A stretch of DNA of 64,000 bases from Bacillus velezensis (GTDB taxonomy: Bacteria; Bacillota; Bacilli; Bacillales; Bacillaceae): NCBI RefSeq assembly GCF_001461825.1, contig NZ_LLZC01000019.1:124001-188000 (forward strand), written 5' to 3'. The stretch's first letter is position 1; each line of letters opens with the position of its first letter. The notes beneath the pieces were generated by a model. It was given only the letters and a program-made list of their open reading frames with translations, was not told the origin of the DNA and made no database searches. The translations under genes and the position numbers were made by a program. Shown one piece after another: positions 18,616-27,352 of this stretch.

Positions 18616-19367
18616 TGCTCCGCTCCCGCCTCAAGCGCCGTTAAAAGTTTTTGCTTTAATTGCATCAGCTGGGTGTCTATGCCTGCATCAACACGTCCGA
18701 ACGGAGTTTCTATCGAGCACGTTCCCTTCTCGGCTTTTTCATCTGCATATAAGCTTAATCTGCATTCTTTGTATAACAGCTGCTGAATTTCGTCCATATG
18801 CTGATGAACCGTCTCATAATATTCAGGGTCCACATAGATGGAGATGTCATCATAATCTTTTACTTCGGCTACTACCTGTTTGACCAGCAGAAGGAAAGCC
18901 TCTTTATCATCACTTTTTTGCCGCCATACTTTTTTAGCGAGCGCAACGGAAAGCTCAATGATTTCTTCCTCAGCGCTTTCCAGTTTTTCCTCGACTGACT
19001 GTCTCGCCATTTCCATAACGGCATTGGCCCGGCTGATGAGATTGGCGTATTCAGCTTGAGCCTCGGCTTTTCCCAATGCCATACCTTCTTCATATCCTTC
19101 TGCCTTTGCTTCTTCTATCAATCTTTGTTTTTCTTCCGCCCAGCGGTGTTTCTCTTCTTCAATCTGCCGAAGAGTGTGCTCAAATTGATTTTTCGCTTCT
19201 TCAGACACCCTGTCGGCTTCTGCTTTGGCAAAAGCCATGAGAGCCTCTGGATTTTCGGGTTCCTCCCGGTCTGGCTGGGAATGTGTTTTCCTGACTTCCT
19301 GCAAGGAAAGCTTGCGCCGTTTTTGTTCAGGAGAAAATGATGATTGCTGTTTAATGATATTAGACAA
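18612..19367 (-). CDS. fliH: Flagellar export ATPase regulator FliH
   Basis: FliH dimerises, binds FliI, inhibits it and tethers it to the C ring, like the peripheral stalk of F-type ATPases. The N-terminal half is charged and helical with many Glu/Lys (EEKHRWAEEKQRLIEEAKAE); the C domain has VEEKLESAEEEIIELSVALA and CSIETPFGRVDAGID, typical of FliH/YscL. The start is TTG at 19367 with GGAGGAG 9 bases upstream; it overlaps fliG by 8 bases. Length is 251 residues from that start. Confidence 0.94.
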   Translation of the reverse strand: MSNIIKQQSSFSPEQKRRKLSLQEVRKTHSQPDREEPENPEALMAFAKAEADRVSEEAKNQFEHTLRQIEEEKHRWAEEKQRLIEEAKAEGYEEGMALGKAEAQAEYANLISRANAVMEMARQSVEEKLESAEEEIIELSVALAKKVWRQKSDDKEAFLLLVKQVVAEVKDYDDISIYVDPEYYETVHQHMDEIQQLLYKECRLSLYADEKAEKGTCSIETPFGRVDAGIDTQLMQLKQKLLTALEAGAEQ

Positions 19368-20376
19368 TAATATCGTCTCCTCCGCCTCGCGCGATTACAA
19401 TTTCTCCGGCTTCTTCCAGCTTGCGGACGACGCCCACGATTCTTGATTGCGCCTCTTCCACATCACGCAAACGCACAGGCCCCATAATTTCCATTTCCTC
19501 TTTAAACGTTTCAACCATGCGCTGTGACATATTGCTGAAGACGATTTCTTTGACTTCCTCGCTCGCAACCTTCAATGAAAGCAGGAGGTCGTCGTTTTCA
19601 ACGTCTCTGATCACGCGCTGAATCGCACGGTTATCAAGGGTGACAATATCTTCAAAGACAAACATCCGTTTTTTGATTTCATCCGCCAACTCAGGATCTT
19701 GGATTTCTAATGAATCAAGAATCGTTTTTTCCGTTCCTCTGTCTACGCCGTTTAACACTTCAACAACGGCTTCTATGCCGCCGGTCTGCGTATAGTCCTG
19801 CGTAAAGGAGGAGGACAGCTTTTGTTCAAGGACCCGCTCCACTTCATTTATGATTTCAGGAGACGTTCTGTCCATAACCGCAATCCTTCTTGCCACCTCA
19901 GCCTGAACATCCGGGTTCAGCTCAGACAAAATCTGTCCGGCCTGCACCGGGTCAAGGTAGGATAAAATCAGCGCCATCGTTTGCGGATGTTCCTGCTGAA
20001 TGAAATTTAAAATCTGTTCGGGCTCCGCTTTTCTCGCGAAATCAAACGGCTTTACCTGCAAAGAAGAGGTGAGCCTGTTTAAAATGCTTACCGCTTTGTC
20101 TTCTCCGAGCGCTTTTTCAAGCACTTGGCGGGCGTAATTTAAACCGCCTTGTGAAATATAGTCCTGAGCGATTGCGATATTATGAAATTCTTCAATGATT
20201 TCATCTTTTCTTTGATGATCGACGCTTCTGACTCCCGAAATCTCGAGTGTCAATCTTTCAATTTCTTCTTCAGACAAATGCTTGTACACAGAAGCTGATA
20301 CATCAAGGCCTAAGGAAATCATGAGGATGGCTGCTTTTTGTTTTCCTGTAAGCTTGTTCTGATCACGTTTCGCCAT
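19360..20376 (-). CDS. fliG: Flagellar motor switch protein FliG
   Basis: FliG is the rotor subunit that meets the stator; its C-terminal charged helix transmits torque. The N-terminal MS-ring-binding domain begins LTGKQKAAILMISLGLDVSA. The middle domain contains EHPQTMALILSYLDP, the EHPQ motif region that contacts FliM. The C-terminal domain carries DDLLLSLKVASEEVKEIVF and RMVETFKEEMEIMGPVRLRD, with torque-relevant charged residues. Length 338 matches the family. It follows fliF by 12 bases. Confidence 0.98.
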   Translation of the reverse strand: MAKRDQNKLTGKQKAAILMISLGLDVSASVYKHLSEEEIERLTLEISGVRSVDHQRKDEIIEEFHNIAIAQDYISQGGLNYARQVLEKALGEDKAVSILNRLTSSLQVKPFDFARKAEPEQILNFIQQEHPQTMALILSYLDPVQAGQILSELNPDVQAEVARRIAVMDRTSPEIINEVERVLEQKLSSSFTQDYTQTGGIEAVVEVLNGVDRGTEKTILDSLEIQDPELADEIKKRMFVFEDIVTLDNRAIQRVIRDVENDDLLLSLKVASEEVKEIVFSNMSQRMVETFKEEMEIMGPVRLRDVEEAQSRIVGVVRKLEEAGEIVIARGGGDDIIV

Positions 20377-20388
20377 TTTCCATTCCCC

Positions 20389-21999
20389 CTAATCCTCGTC
20401 CAGCCAGCTTCGAAGCAATTTAGCAAAGTCTTCCGGTTTTTCTTTAGCCATTTTTTCAAGCTGTTTTCGTCTGACTGTTTCTTCCGTTTCAATTTTCTCT
20501 TCGTTGATATCAGGCAATCGAACCGGCTCCGGCGGCGTTTCATATTCATATTCTTCGTATTCATCCTCTTGTGAGCGTTTCTTTCTGATAAGGAGAATAA
20601 TAAGCAGAATAATGGCCGCAAGCAGTACGCCGCCTGTAATGTATACCCAGATCGGAAGACCTGAAGATTGTGCCGAATCTGTGTTCAGGCTTGTTTTTCC
20701 GTCAAACGGCTGAACGGATACAACGATTTTATTGTTGATATCATTGTCTGTCAGGTTTTGATTTTGCGTTTCGTTTTTATCAAGAGACGTTCTGACGACC
20801 GTTCCTAAAATCTTCTGTATATCAGCCTGTCTCTGTGCTGATAAGGAAGCGGCATTTTTCGGATTAGGCGGCTCCACCATGACCTGAATGCCTAAATCAC
20901 GCACTTTATACGGGCTTTCAGCGATTTCTTTATGAATGCGGTTGACTTCATAGTTGATTTTATTGCTGCTTTTTTCGTAGTCCCCGCTATTTGAACCGCC
21001 GTTTGTCTCGGCATAATTCGCGGTGTCATTGCTTCCCGTTCCGGCCGTGCCGCCGTTGGCCGCGCCGTCGCCTTTATACGTTTCCGCAACTTTTTCGGCG
21101 CTTACCGCTATGCCTTCCATGTTATCTTTATCGACAGGTTCGACAGTGTCTTCAGTGCGTTTTTCCTTCGTGAAGTCAATATCCGCCGTCACGGAAACAA
21201 CGACCTTATCCTGCCCCATCATTGTGCCGAGCAGTGACTGAACATGTTTTTGAATGTCCTTTTCGACCTGCGACTTAATACCTTGCTGAGAAGCATAACT
21301 GTCAGAAACGGACCCTGCACCGCTGTCACTTTTGTCATAATATGTAGAATTTTGATCCATTATGACGATATTATCTTCTTTTAAGTTCGGAACACTTTTA
21401 GAAACAAGATGGTACAGCCCGTTGATCTGGTTTTGATCAAGCGAGTAGCCCGGTTTCATCTGCAAAACGATTGAAGCGGATGCTGCCGGCTGATCTTCAC
21501 CGACGAACACGGCTTCTTTCGGCATATTGATCATGACCTTCGAGCTTTTAATACCGTCCATTTCATTTATCAGGTTTGACAATTCGGTCTGAGTCGCCTC
21601 AACCTTTAAAACGTCAAACTCATTATCCGTCAGGCCGAAGCCCGCATTTTGTCCGAAAAACGAATAATCAATTGATCCCGTTTTCGGCAGGCCTTCTGCG
21701 GCAAGCTGGACTTTAAGCGAATCCACTTGGCTCTCAGGAACCTTAATGACCGTGCCGCCGTCAGCAAGTTCAGAAGACACCTTTTTCGTATCGAGCTCTT
21801 CTTTAATCTTCCCCGCTTCTTCCGCGGACAAATCTTTATAAAGAGGCACCATCTTTTCAGACGAAGTAAAAATAATAACGACGATGAGTAAAATAATGAA
21901 TGCGGCCAAGCCGCTTACCATGAGTATCTTCTGTGTTTTTGATCTGTTGTTCCAAAACGCTGCCGTTTTGGTTTTTATTTGCATTAGAGTACGATTCAT
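20389..21999 (-). CDS. fliF: Flagellar MS-ring protein FliF
   Basis: FliF builds the MS ring, the membrane base of the flagellum. It has two membrane helices (about 26-46, IMVSGLAAFIILLIVVIIFT, and about 445-470, IWVYITGGVLLAAIILLI), with ring-building motifs between them, including the YscJ/FliF domain and a Gly/Ser/Asn-rich loop at about 300-345 (GAANGGTAGTGSNDTANYAE). The cytosolic C terminus, ending DFAKLLRSWLDED, binds FliG. Length is 536 residues. It is separated from fliE by 42 bases with a GGGGG ribosome-binding site. Confidence 0.98.
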   Translation of the reverse strand: MNRTLMQIKTKTAAFWNNRSKTQKILMVSGLAAFIILLIVVIIFTSSEKMVPLYKDLSAEEAGKIKEELDTKKVSSELADGGTVIKVPESQVDSLKVQLAAEGLPKTGSIDYSFFGQNAGFGLTDNEFDVLKVEATQTELSNLINEMDGIKSSKVMINMPKEAVFVGEDQPAASASIVLQMKPGYSLDQNQINGLYHLVSKSVPNLKEDNIVIMDQNSTYYDKSDSGAGSVSDSYASQQGIKSQVEKDIQKHVQSLLGTMMGQDKVVVSVTADIDFTKEKRTEDTVEPVDKDNMEGIAVSAEKVAETYKGDGAANGGTAGTGSNDTANYAETNGGSNSGDYEKSSNKINYEVNRIHKEIAESPYKVRDLGIQVMVEPPNPKNAASLSAQRQADIQKILGTVVRTSLDKNETQNQNLTDNDINNKIVVSVQPFDGKTSLNTDSAQSSGLPIWVYITGGVLLAAIILLIILLIRKKRSQEDEYEEYEYETPPEPVRLPDINEEKIETEETVRRKQLEKMAKEKPEDFAKLLRSWLDED

Positions 22000-22041
22000 G
22001 TTAACCCCCGGTCATTCCAGTCATTCTCTTCAATCTGACCA

Positions 22042-22362
22042 CTACATCTGCATTCTCATGATCTCCTGATAGGCTTCCACGGCTTTATTGCGGAATTCGG
22101 TAGCGGCCGTCAGAGAAATATTTGCTTTTTGGGCAGCGATCATGACCTCGTCAAGGTTTACATCCTTTCCTGCAGCCAGTTCGTTCGTTATTTGGTCAGA
22201 TTTCACTTGTGACTCATTTAACGAATCAATAGAGTTTTTTAAAAGCTCCGAAAAGCTTGTTTGGTTTGAAGAATCAGTTTTTTGAGTTTGGTTTAATTGA
22301 TTCGTTACGTTTTGAGTGTTTTGGGTTTGTTGAAGCTGAAAAGGAGTAATAGCGTTAACCAC
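22042..22362 (-). CDS. fliE: Flagellar rod / MS-ring junction protein FliE
   Basis: FliE joins the MS ring and rod and is the first exported protein. The 106-residue protein starts at GTG (22362, AAGGTG upstream) and ends with the conserved helix VMIAAQKANISLTAATEFRN then KAVEAYQEIMRMQM. Its N half is rich in Gln, Asn, Thr and Ser. It lies 10 bases after flgC, in the usual flgB-flgC-fliE-fliF order. Confidence 0.97.
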   Translation of the reverse strand: MVNAITPFQLQQTQNTQNVTNQLNQTQKTDSSNQTSFSELLKNSIDSLNESQVKSDQITNELAAGKDVNLDEVMIAAQKANISLTAATEFRNKAVEAYQEIMRMQM

Positions 22363-22372
22363 TTACATCACC

Positions 22373-22825
22373 TTACTTTCCGATTTCTAAGGCCTTCAAA
22401 AGCATGCCTTTGGAGGCGTTTAATGCAGTTACGTTTGCTTCATATGATCTCGTGCTGCTGACAAGATCCACCATTTCCTTTAATGGGTCTACATTTGGTT
22501 TTTGTACATATCCGTCTTTATTCGCATCAGGATTCTCCGGATCATAAACGAGATTAAAAGCGGACGGGTCTTCCGTAACACCAGATACCTTTACGCCATT
22601 TCCCGCGCTTCCTGTTCCGTTCATCTTGGAATGTAAAAGGGACGAAAATGATTCGCCTCCGGATTGGAGAGATACCAGCTTTCTTCTGTAAGGCACCCAT
22701 TCGCCATTTACCTGCTTCGCTCTCGTTGTATCCATATTGGCCAGGTTGGACGACACGACGTCCATCCGGACACGCTGTGCAGTTAAAGCGGAACCCGAAA
22801 TATTTAAGCTTTGAAAGCCACTCAT
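22373..22825 (-). CDS. flgC: Flagellar proximal rod protein FlgC
   Basis: A rod subunit of the flagellar basal body. The N-terminal rod signature is FQSLNISGSALTAQRVRMDV then VSSNLANMDTTRAKQV, and the C terminus is DPLKEMVDLVSSTRSYEANV then TALNASKGMLLKALEIGK. These paired terminal helices form the axial coiled coil. Length 150 is typical. Its first base overlaps the last base of flgB, so translation of the two is probably coupled. Confidence 0.98.
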   Translation of the reverse strand: MSGFQSLNISGSALTAQRVRMDVVSSNLANMDTTRAKQVNGEWVPYRRKLVSLQSGGESFSSLLHSKMNGTGSAGNGVKVSGVTEDPSAFNLVYDPENPDANKDGYVQKPNVDPLKEMVDLVSSTRSYEANVTALNASKGMLLKALEIGK

Positions 22826-23220
22826 TATTTCCCTCCTGTCAAGACGGTTTTCAGAGAATTGAATTTGCCGCTCATTCTTTCAACCAAAGCCTGATAATTA
22901 ATTTGGTTTTCGGCTAAATCTGTCATTTCTTTGTCGATATCGACATTGTTTCCGTTTTGCTGGTACGATGTATCACTGCTGGACACGATAGAATAATCGT
23001 CCCCCGAACCCGTAAAGTCAACGTGCCGATAGTCGGTTTTTACAGCCTCAAGATTGGATGTTTCCTGATCTAACAAATTTCGGAAAGAGACTTTTTTTGC
23101 CTTATAGTTCGGTGTATCTATATTGGCGATATTATTAGTTAAGACTTTTTGCTTAATGTCCGCTCTCCCCAAGGCATTCTCAAGATTTTGTATAGTTCCA
23201 GAAAATAAGTCCAAATCCAC
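22825..23220 (-). CDS. flgB: Flagellar proximal rod protein FlgB (first gene of the fla/che operon)
   Basis: A rod subunit and the promoter-proximal gene of the large motility operon. It has the rod N-terminal signature IQNLENALGRADIKQKVLTN then NIANIDTPNYKAKKVSFR, and the C-terminal axial motif MTDLAENQINYQALVERMSG. Length is 131 residues, and ATG follows GGAGGTAAG. Upstream is the long codY-flgB gap that carries the operon's control region. Confidence 0.98.
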   Translation of the reverse strand: MDLDLFSGTIQNLENALGRADIKQKVLTNNIANIDTPNYKAKKVSFRNLLDQETSNLEAVKTDYRHVDFTGSGDDYSIVSSSDTSYQQNGNNVDIDKEMTDLAENQINYQALVERMSGKFNSLKTVLTGGK

Positions 23221-23340
23221 TTACCTCCATTTCAGATATTTTTCTCCTAAAAATCCTTGTCGAGAATTGTAAAACCATATGCTTATTGTAAGAAATAACA
23301 GGCTTAAAGTCTATGAAGTTAGGCTAAAAAAAAGTACTCA

Positions 23341-23369
23341 ATTATATCTATTTTGCATGTGGGTATTAA
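23341..23369 (-). promoter_or_regulatory. Putative SigA promoter of the fla/che operon
   Basis: Read on the minus strand, a perfect -10 TATAAT (23341-23346) lies 17 bases from a -35 TTAATA (23364-23369, 4 of 6 matches to TTGACA). Transcription would begin near 23334, leaving a leader of about 115 bases before flgB. The weak -35 would fit a regulated promoter that needs an activator, but that is inference. Confidence 0.55.
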
Positions 23370-23525
23370 GTCCTAGAATATTTGTACTACAAGGATTTGT
23401 TTAATATAAGACTGAAAATAGCAGAATTTCTGTATCTTCCTCCTTTTTTCACACAGCAAGATGGATTATCTCAGATCAGATTCCAATAAGCAACTTTAAA
23501 CTGCAACTTTTCACCTATTGTCCAT

Positions 23526-23564
23526 AAAAAAAGCAGGACCCCCATTTTTAGGGATCCTGCTTTT
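23526..23564 (-). terminator. Rho-independent terminator after codY
   Basis: Read on the minus strand, AAAAGCAGGA(T)CCC and GGGGTCCTGCTTTT form a long stem around a small A-rich loop, followed by a run of T. It begins a few bases after the codY stop and separates the xerC-hslVU-codY operon from the fla/che operon. Confidence 0.88.
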
Positions 23565-23567
23565 GTC

Positions 23568-24347
23568 TTAATGAGATTTAAGGTTTTCCAATTCAATAAG
23601 GAATTTGTTGTTCAGAACTTTAATGTACGTCCCCTTCATTCCCAGTGATCTGGATTCAATGACGCCTGCGCTTTCCAGCTTTCTCAGCGCGTTAACGATG
23701 ACTGAACGCGTGATGCCGACACGGTCCGCAATCTTACTTGCCACAAGCAAGCCTTCGTTTCCGTCAAGCTCTTCAAAGATATGCTCAATCGCTTCAAGTT
23801 CACTGTAAGACAGAGAACTGATCGCCATTTGAACAACCGCTTTGCTTCGCGCCTCTTCTTCGATTTCTTCCGCTTTTTCTCTTAAAATCTCCATTCCTAC
23901 AACGGTTGCTCCGTATTCAGCAAGAATGAGATCATCATCTTCAAATTGATCCTGCAGACGGGACAGAATGAGCGTGCCCAGTCTCTCTCCTCCGCCGATG
24001 ATCGGCACGATCGTTGTTAAGCCCGCTTGGAACAGGTCTCTGTTTTCCACAGGAAACGCCGTGTATTCGCTGTTGATATCAAGGTTTGAAGACGTCTCCG
24101 GAACATTGAACAGATTTCTCGTGTACTCTTCCGGGAACTGGCGGTCTTCAAGCATTTTTTTCATGCGGTCATTTTCAATCTGCTGATTAATAGAGTAGCC
24201 CAAAAGCTTTCCTCTGCGGCTGACGACGAAAATATTAGAATCAATGACGTCACGAAGCGTTTCAGCCATTTCTTTAAAGTTTACGGGTTTGCCTGCCGCA
24301 GCCTGCAGCATGCTGTTAATAATTCGTGTTTTTTGTAGTAAAGCCAT
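23568..24347 (-). CDS. codY: Global nutrient-responsive repressor CodY
   Basis: CodY senses branched-chain amino acids and GTP and represses stationary-phase genes, including motility in B. subtilis. An N-terminal GAF-type ligand domain (about 1-150) is followed by a helix-turn-helix near 203-228, [20 protein letters not shown]. The protein starts [19 protein letters not shown]. Length 259 is typical. It is the last gene of an operon with xerC, hslV and hslU, and its terminator abuts the control region of the fla/che operon, itself a CodY target in B. subtilis. Confidence 0.98.
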   Translation of the reverse strand: MALLQKTRIINSMLQAAAGKPVNFKEMAETLRDVIDSNIFVVSRRGKLLGYSINQQIENDRMKKMLEDRQFPEEYTRNLFNVPETSSNLDINSEYTAFPVENRDLFQAGLTTIVPIIGGGERLGTLILSRLQDQFEDDDLILAEYGATVVGMEILREKAEEIEEEARSKAVVQMAISSLSYSELEAIEHIFEELDGNEGLLVASKIADRVGITRSVIVNALRKLESAGVIESRSLGMKGTYIKVLNNKFLIELENLKSH

Positions 24348-24384
24348 GATAAATAATCCTCCTAGAATTCCTCTTATTAAATTT

Positions 24385-25788
24385 TCACAATATAAATTGA
24401 CTTAGATCTTTGTTGTTTGCAATCGTTCCGAGCTTTTCTTCAACGTATTGCGGCGTGATGGCTACTTTTTCCATCGTTACGTCCGGCGCTTCAAACGACA
24501 GGTCTTCCAAGAGACGTTCCAATATCGTGTGAAGCCTTCTCGCTCCGATGTTGTCCGTATCCTGATTCACATGATAAGCCACTTCGGCGATCTTACGAAT
24601 AGCTTCGTCAGAAAATTCAAGAGATATACCTTCTGTCTGCAATAAAGCCTGATATTGTTTTAACAGCGCATTATCGGGTTCGACGAGAATCTTCACAAAA
24701 TCATCTACCGTCAGTTTGCTCAATTCTACACGAATCGGAAAGCGGCCCTGCAGCTCCGGAATCAGATCAGACGGTTTGGCCATATGGAATGCCCCGGCTG
24801 CGATAAACAGCACGTGATCTGTTTTGACGGAGCCGTATTTCGTGACGACGGTAGAGCCTTCGACAATCGGAAGGATATCTCTTTGAACGCCTTCTCTCGA
24901 TACATCTGCTGAGGAAGAAGCCCCTCCGTTTTTTGCGATTTTATCTATTTCGTCAATAAAGATAATGCCGCCCTCTTCAGCTCTTAACACGGCCTCTTGG
25001 CCGACTTCATCCATATCGATTAATTTGCCTGCCTCTTCATTGGTCAGAACCTTCCTTGCTTCTCTGACCGTCATTTTGCGGCGTTTTTTCTTTTTTGGCA
25101 CCAGATTGCTCAGCGCATCCTGCATATTCATGCCCATCTGCTCCATCCCGGAGCCTTGCAGCATGTCAAACATCGACGGCTGCTGCTCTTCCACCTCTAC
25201 GGAGACGTAATGGTCTTCGAGCTCTCCCAATGCGAGCTGATGCGCCATGCGTTTTCTTTTTTCTTCAAGGCTTGCTTCTTCCTGCTGGTCGGCTTCATCA
25301 TCATTTGCCGCCTGGCTTCCTCCGAAAAGCATTTCAAACGGATTTTTCACACCCGCTTGTTTTTTCTTTCCCGGAACGAGAAGCCGCACTATACGTTTGT
25401 TTGCATTTTCTTCAGCCTGTTCTTTCACTTCGCTGATTTTTTCTTCTTTAATGAGCCGCACGGATGTCTCAACGAGGTCTCTGACCATTGATTCGACATC
25501 TCTGCCTACATAGCCGACTTCTGTAAATTTTGTCGCTTCAATTTTTATAAATGGCGCACCGGTAAGCTTGGCGATCCGTCTGGCGATCTCTGTTTTCCCC
25601 ACCCCGGTCGGGCCCATCATCAGGATGTTTTTGGGAACGATCTCGTCTCTCAGTTTTTCATCAAGAAGACTTCTGCGATAGCGGTTTCTTAATGCCACGG
25701 CGACAGCTTTTTTCGCATCCTGCTGTCCTACAATGTATTGATCCAACCGATCTACGATTTGTCTCGGTGTTAACGGTTTGTTTTCCAT
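24385..25788 (-). CDS. hslU: HslU/ClpY unfoldase ATPase of the HslUV (ClpYQ/CodWX) protease
   Basis: An AAA+ unfoldase that feeds substrates into the HslV peptidase. The P loop GPTGVGKT is at residues 59-66 and the Walker B region is [11 protein letters not shown]. The intermediate (I) domain with charged [13 protein letters not shown] lies between them. The C terminus ends DLSQFIL, the tail that docks into HslV. I chose the ATG at 25788 (467 residues); an upstream in-frame extension to 25848 overlaps hslV and adds unconserved residues. hslV ends 16 bases upstream. Confidence 0.97.
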   Translation of the reverse strand: MENKPLTPRQIVDRLDQYIVGQQDAKKAVAVALRNRYRRSLLDEKLRDEIVPKNILMMGPTGVGKTEIARRIAKLTGAPFIKIEATKFTEVGYVGRDVESMVRDLVETSVRLIKEEKISEVKEQAEENANKRIVRLLVPGKKKQAGVKNPFEMLFGGSQAANDDEADQQEEASLEEKRKRMAHQLALGELEDHYVSVEVEEQQPSMFDMLQGSGMEQMGMNMQDALSNLVPKKKKRRKMTVREARKVLTNEEAGKLIDMDEVGQEAVLRAEEGGIIFIDEIDKIAKNGGASSSADVSREGVQRDILPIVEGSTVVTKYGSVKTDHVLFIAAGAFHMAKPSDLIPELQGRFPIRVELSKLTVDDFVKILVEPDNALLKQYQALLQTEGISLEFSDEAIRKIAEVAYHVNQDTDNIGARRLHTILERLLEDLSFEAPDVTMEKVAITPQYVEEKLGTIANNKDLSQFIL

Positions 25789-25804
25789 GCGCCTCAAGTC
25801 CTTT

Positions 25805-26350
25805 CTATTCAAGTTCTTCCAAAATGATCTGATCGTTTGTGTACACACAAATCTCGCCCGCGATTTTCAAAGCGGCTTTTGCAATATCTTTGGCGGACAG
25901 ATTCTCTCCGGCATAGGTTTTCAGCGCTCTTCCTGCTGACAGGGCGTAGTTTCCGCCGGAGCCGATTGCCAAAATGCCGTCATCCGGCTCAATCACTTCA
26001 CCTGTTCCCGATACGAGAAGCAAGGTATCCTGGTTCATGACAATCAGCATGGCTTCCAGCTTGCGCAGCACTTTATCGCTGCGCCATTCTTTCGCAAGCT
26101 CAACCGACGCACGTTTTAAATTGCCGTTGTATTCTTCAAGCTTCGCCTCAAACAATTCAAAAAGTGTGAAAGCGTCTGCAACAGATCCCGCAAATCCGGC
26201 CAGAACCTTTCCGTTAAACAGCTTTCTCACTTTTCTCGCGGTATGTTTCATGACTACAGCCTGACCGAATGTGACCTGGCCGTCTCCTGACATAGCGCTT
26301 TTCCCGTTATGCCGGACGGCAAAAATCGTTGTCGCATGAAAAGATGACAT
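25805..26350 (-). CDS. hslV: HslV/ClpQ peptidase with N-terminal serine
   Basis: The peptidase subunit of the HslUV complex, a proteasome-beta-like Ntn hydrolase. Most HslV proteins mature to an N-terminal threonine; here the protein starts [20 protein letters not shown], so Met removal gives an N-terminal serine, as in B. subtilis CodW/ClpQ. Core motifs [37 protein letters not shown] and [19 protein letters not shown] are intact. Length is 181 residues. It lies between xerC (15-base gap) and hslU. Confidence 0.97.
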   Translation of the reverse strand: MSSFHATTIFAVRHNGKSAMSGDGQVTFGQAVVMKHTARKVRKLFNGKVLAGFAGSVADAFTLFELFEAKLEEYNGNLKRASVELAKEWRSDKVLRKLEAMLIVMNQDTLLLVSGTGEVIEPDDGILAIGSGGNYALSAGRALKTYAGENLSAKDIAKAALKIAGEICVYTNDQIILEELE

Positions 26351-26365
26351 GAGAAGGGCCTCCTT

Positions 26366-27283
26366 TTAATTTTCTTTAAAAGCTCTCGGGTGGTGGGACA
26401 TATATGTGTTTCTCAGCATTTCCTTCGATACATGCGTGTATATCTGCGTAGAAGACAGATTGGAATGGCCCAAAAGCTCCTGGACGCTTCTTAAATCAGC
26501 CCCTTCATTCAGCAGATGAGTCGCAAACGTGTGCCGAAGCATATGCGGGTGTATATGTAAAGTGCCGGATGCTTTTTTTACAAGCCCGCTTAAAATATAC
26601 CGGATTCCTCTGGCGGTCAGCGGGCCGCCTCTTTGATTGACAAACAGCACATCATGAGGCTCTTTTGCTTTTTCAAGCAGGCACTGCCTTCCGCTGTTGA
26701 TATACAGCTCCAGCGCATCACGGGCATATGAGCCGAACGGGATATAGCGCTGCTTCTTGCCTTTCCCGTGAACGAGCACCGTATCCATGAACAGGTCAAG
26801 ATCGCCGACAGTAAGCGTACAGCACTCACTGACCCTCATTCCGGTCGCATAAAGAAGCTCAAGCAGGGCCTGATCGCGCATCCCTGACGGCTGACTTCTG
26901 TCTGAAACAGCGAATAGTTCCTCAAGTTCTTTTTCATAAAGAAACTTCGGAATCCGTTTCTCTTGTTTCGGCAGATGAACAAGCTGAAACGGATTCTCTT
27001 CAACAAGCTTTTCCCTCATTAAAAATTTATAGAAGCTTCTCAAAGCTGAAATTTTCTTGCTGATTGTTTTTCTTGACAGGCCTTTTTCATAAGCCTCTGT
27101 CAAAAATATTCTCACATCATGATATGCAGCTTCTTTCATTCCATTTATATTTTGAGCATGCAGAAACATCCCAAATTCTTCAATCGAATTAACATAATTC
27201 ACAATAGTATATTGTGAATAATTTTTTTCAATTTGTAAATATTCAACGAATAACTTTAAAAAAAAGTTAACATTCTCAGTCAT
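26366..27283 (-). CDS. xerC: Tyrosine recombinase XerC (CodV)
   Basis: With XerD it resolves chromosome dimers at dif. The N-terminal SAM-like core-binding domain (about 1-100) is followed by the catalytic domain with the arginine in ATGMRVSECC, the HxxR box HMLRHTFATHLL, and the nucleophile tyrosine in LGHSNLSSTQIYTHVS. I chose the ATG at 27283 (MTENVNFFLKLF, 305 residues) since GGGAGG sits 8 bases upstream; an earlier in-frame start at 27334 would overlap the putative promoter. First gene of the xerC-hslV-hslU-codY operon. Confidence 0.96.
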   Translation of the reverse strand: MTENVNFFLKLFVEYLQIEKNYSQYTIVNYVNSIEEFGMFLHAQNINGMKEAAYHDVRIFLTEAYEKGLSRKTISKKISALRSFYKFLMREKLVEENPFQLVHLPKQEKRIPKFLYEKELEELFAVSDRSQPSGMRDQALLELLYATGMRVSECCTLTVGDLDLFMDTVLVHGKGKKQRYIPFGSYARDALELYINSGRQCLLEKAKEPHDVLFVNQRGGPLTARGIRYILSGLVKKASGTLHIHPHMLRHTFATHLLNEGADLRSVQELLGHSNLSSTQIYTHVSKEMLRNTYMSHHPRAFKEN

Positions 27284-27320
27284 TATGAAGACCTCCCTCT
27301 CCGAAGGGCTTTTAAATGGT

Positions 27321-27350
27321 ATCATATAATGCATCGAAGTTGCAATGAAA
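27321..27350 (-). promoter_or_regulatory. Possible SigA promoter before xerC
   Basis: On the minus strand a -10-like TATGAT (27321-27326) is 18 bases from TTTCAT (27345-27350), a weak -35. It lies in the 69-base gap between the trmFO stop and the xerC start, where the codY operon promoter is expected. The match is poor on the -35 side. Confidence 0.35.
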
Positions 27351-27352
27351 AG

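Larger units (their letters stand above)
23221..23567 (-). promoter_or_regulatory. codY-flgB intergenic control region of the fla/che operon
   Basis: The only gap over 300 bases in the window. It holds the codY terminator at its right side and at least one plausible SigA promoter. In B. subtilis this region carries SigA and SigD promoters and is bound by CodY and DegU/SwrA (established knowledge). I find no good GCCGATAT SigD -10 here and no full 15-base CodY box; CTGAAAATA at 23411-23419 resembles a half box. The region is AT-rich with no coding potential. Confidence 0.7.

Noticed and set aside
23285..23330. SigD promoter before flgB (CTAA...GCCTGTTA)
   Set aside because: Neither box matches the SigD consensus TAAA-15-GCCGATAT well enough to call.
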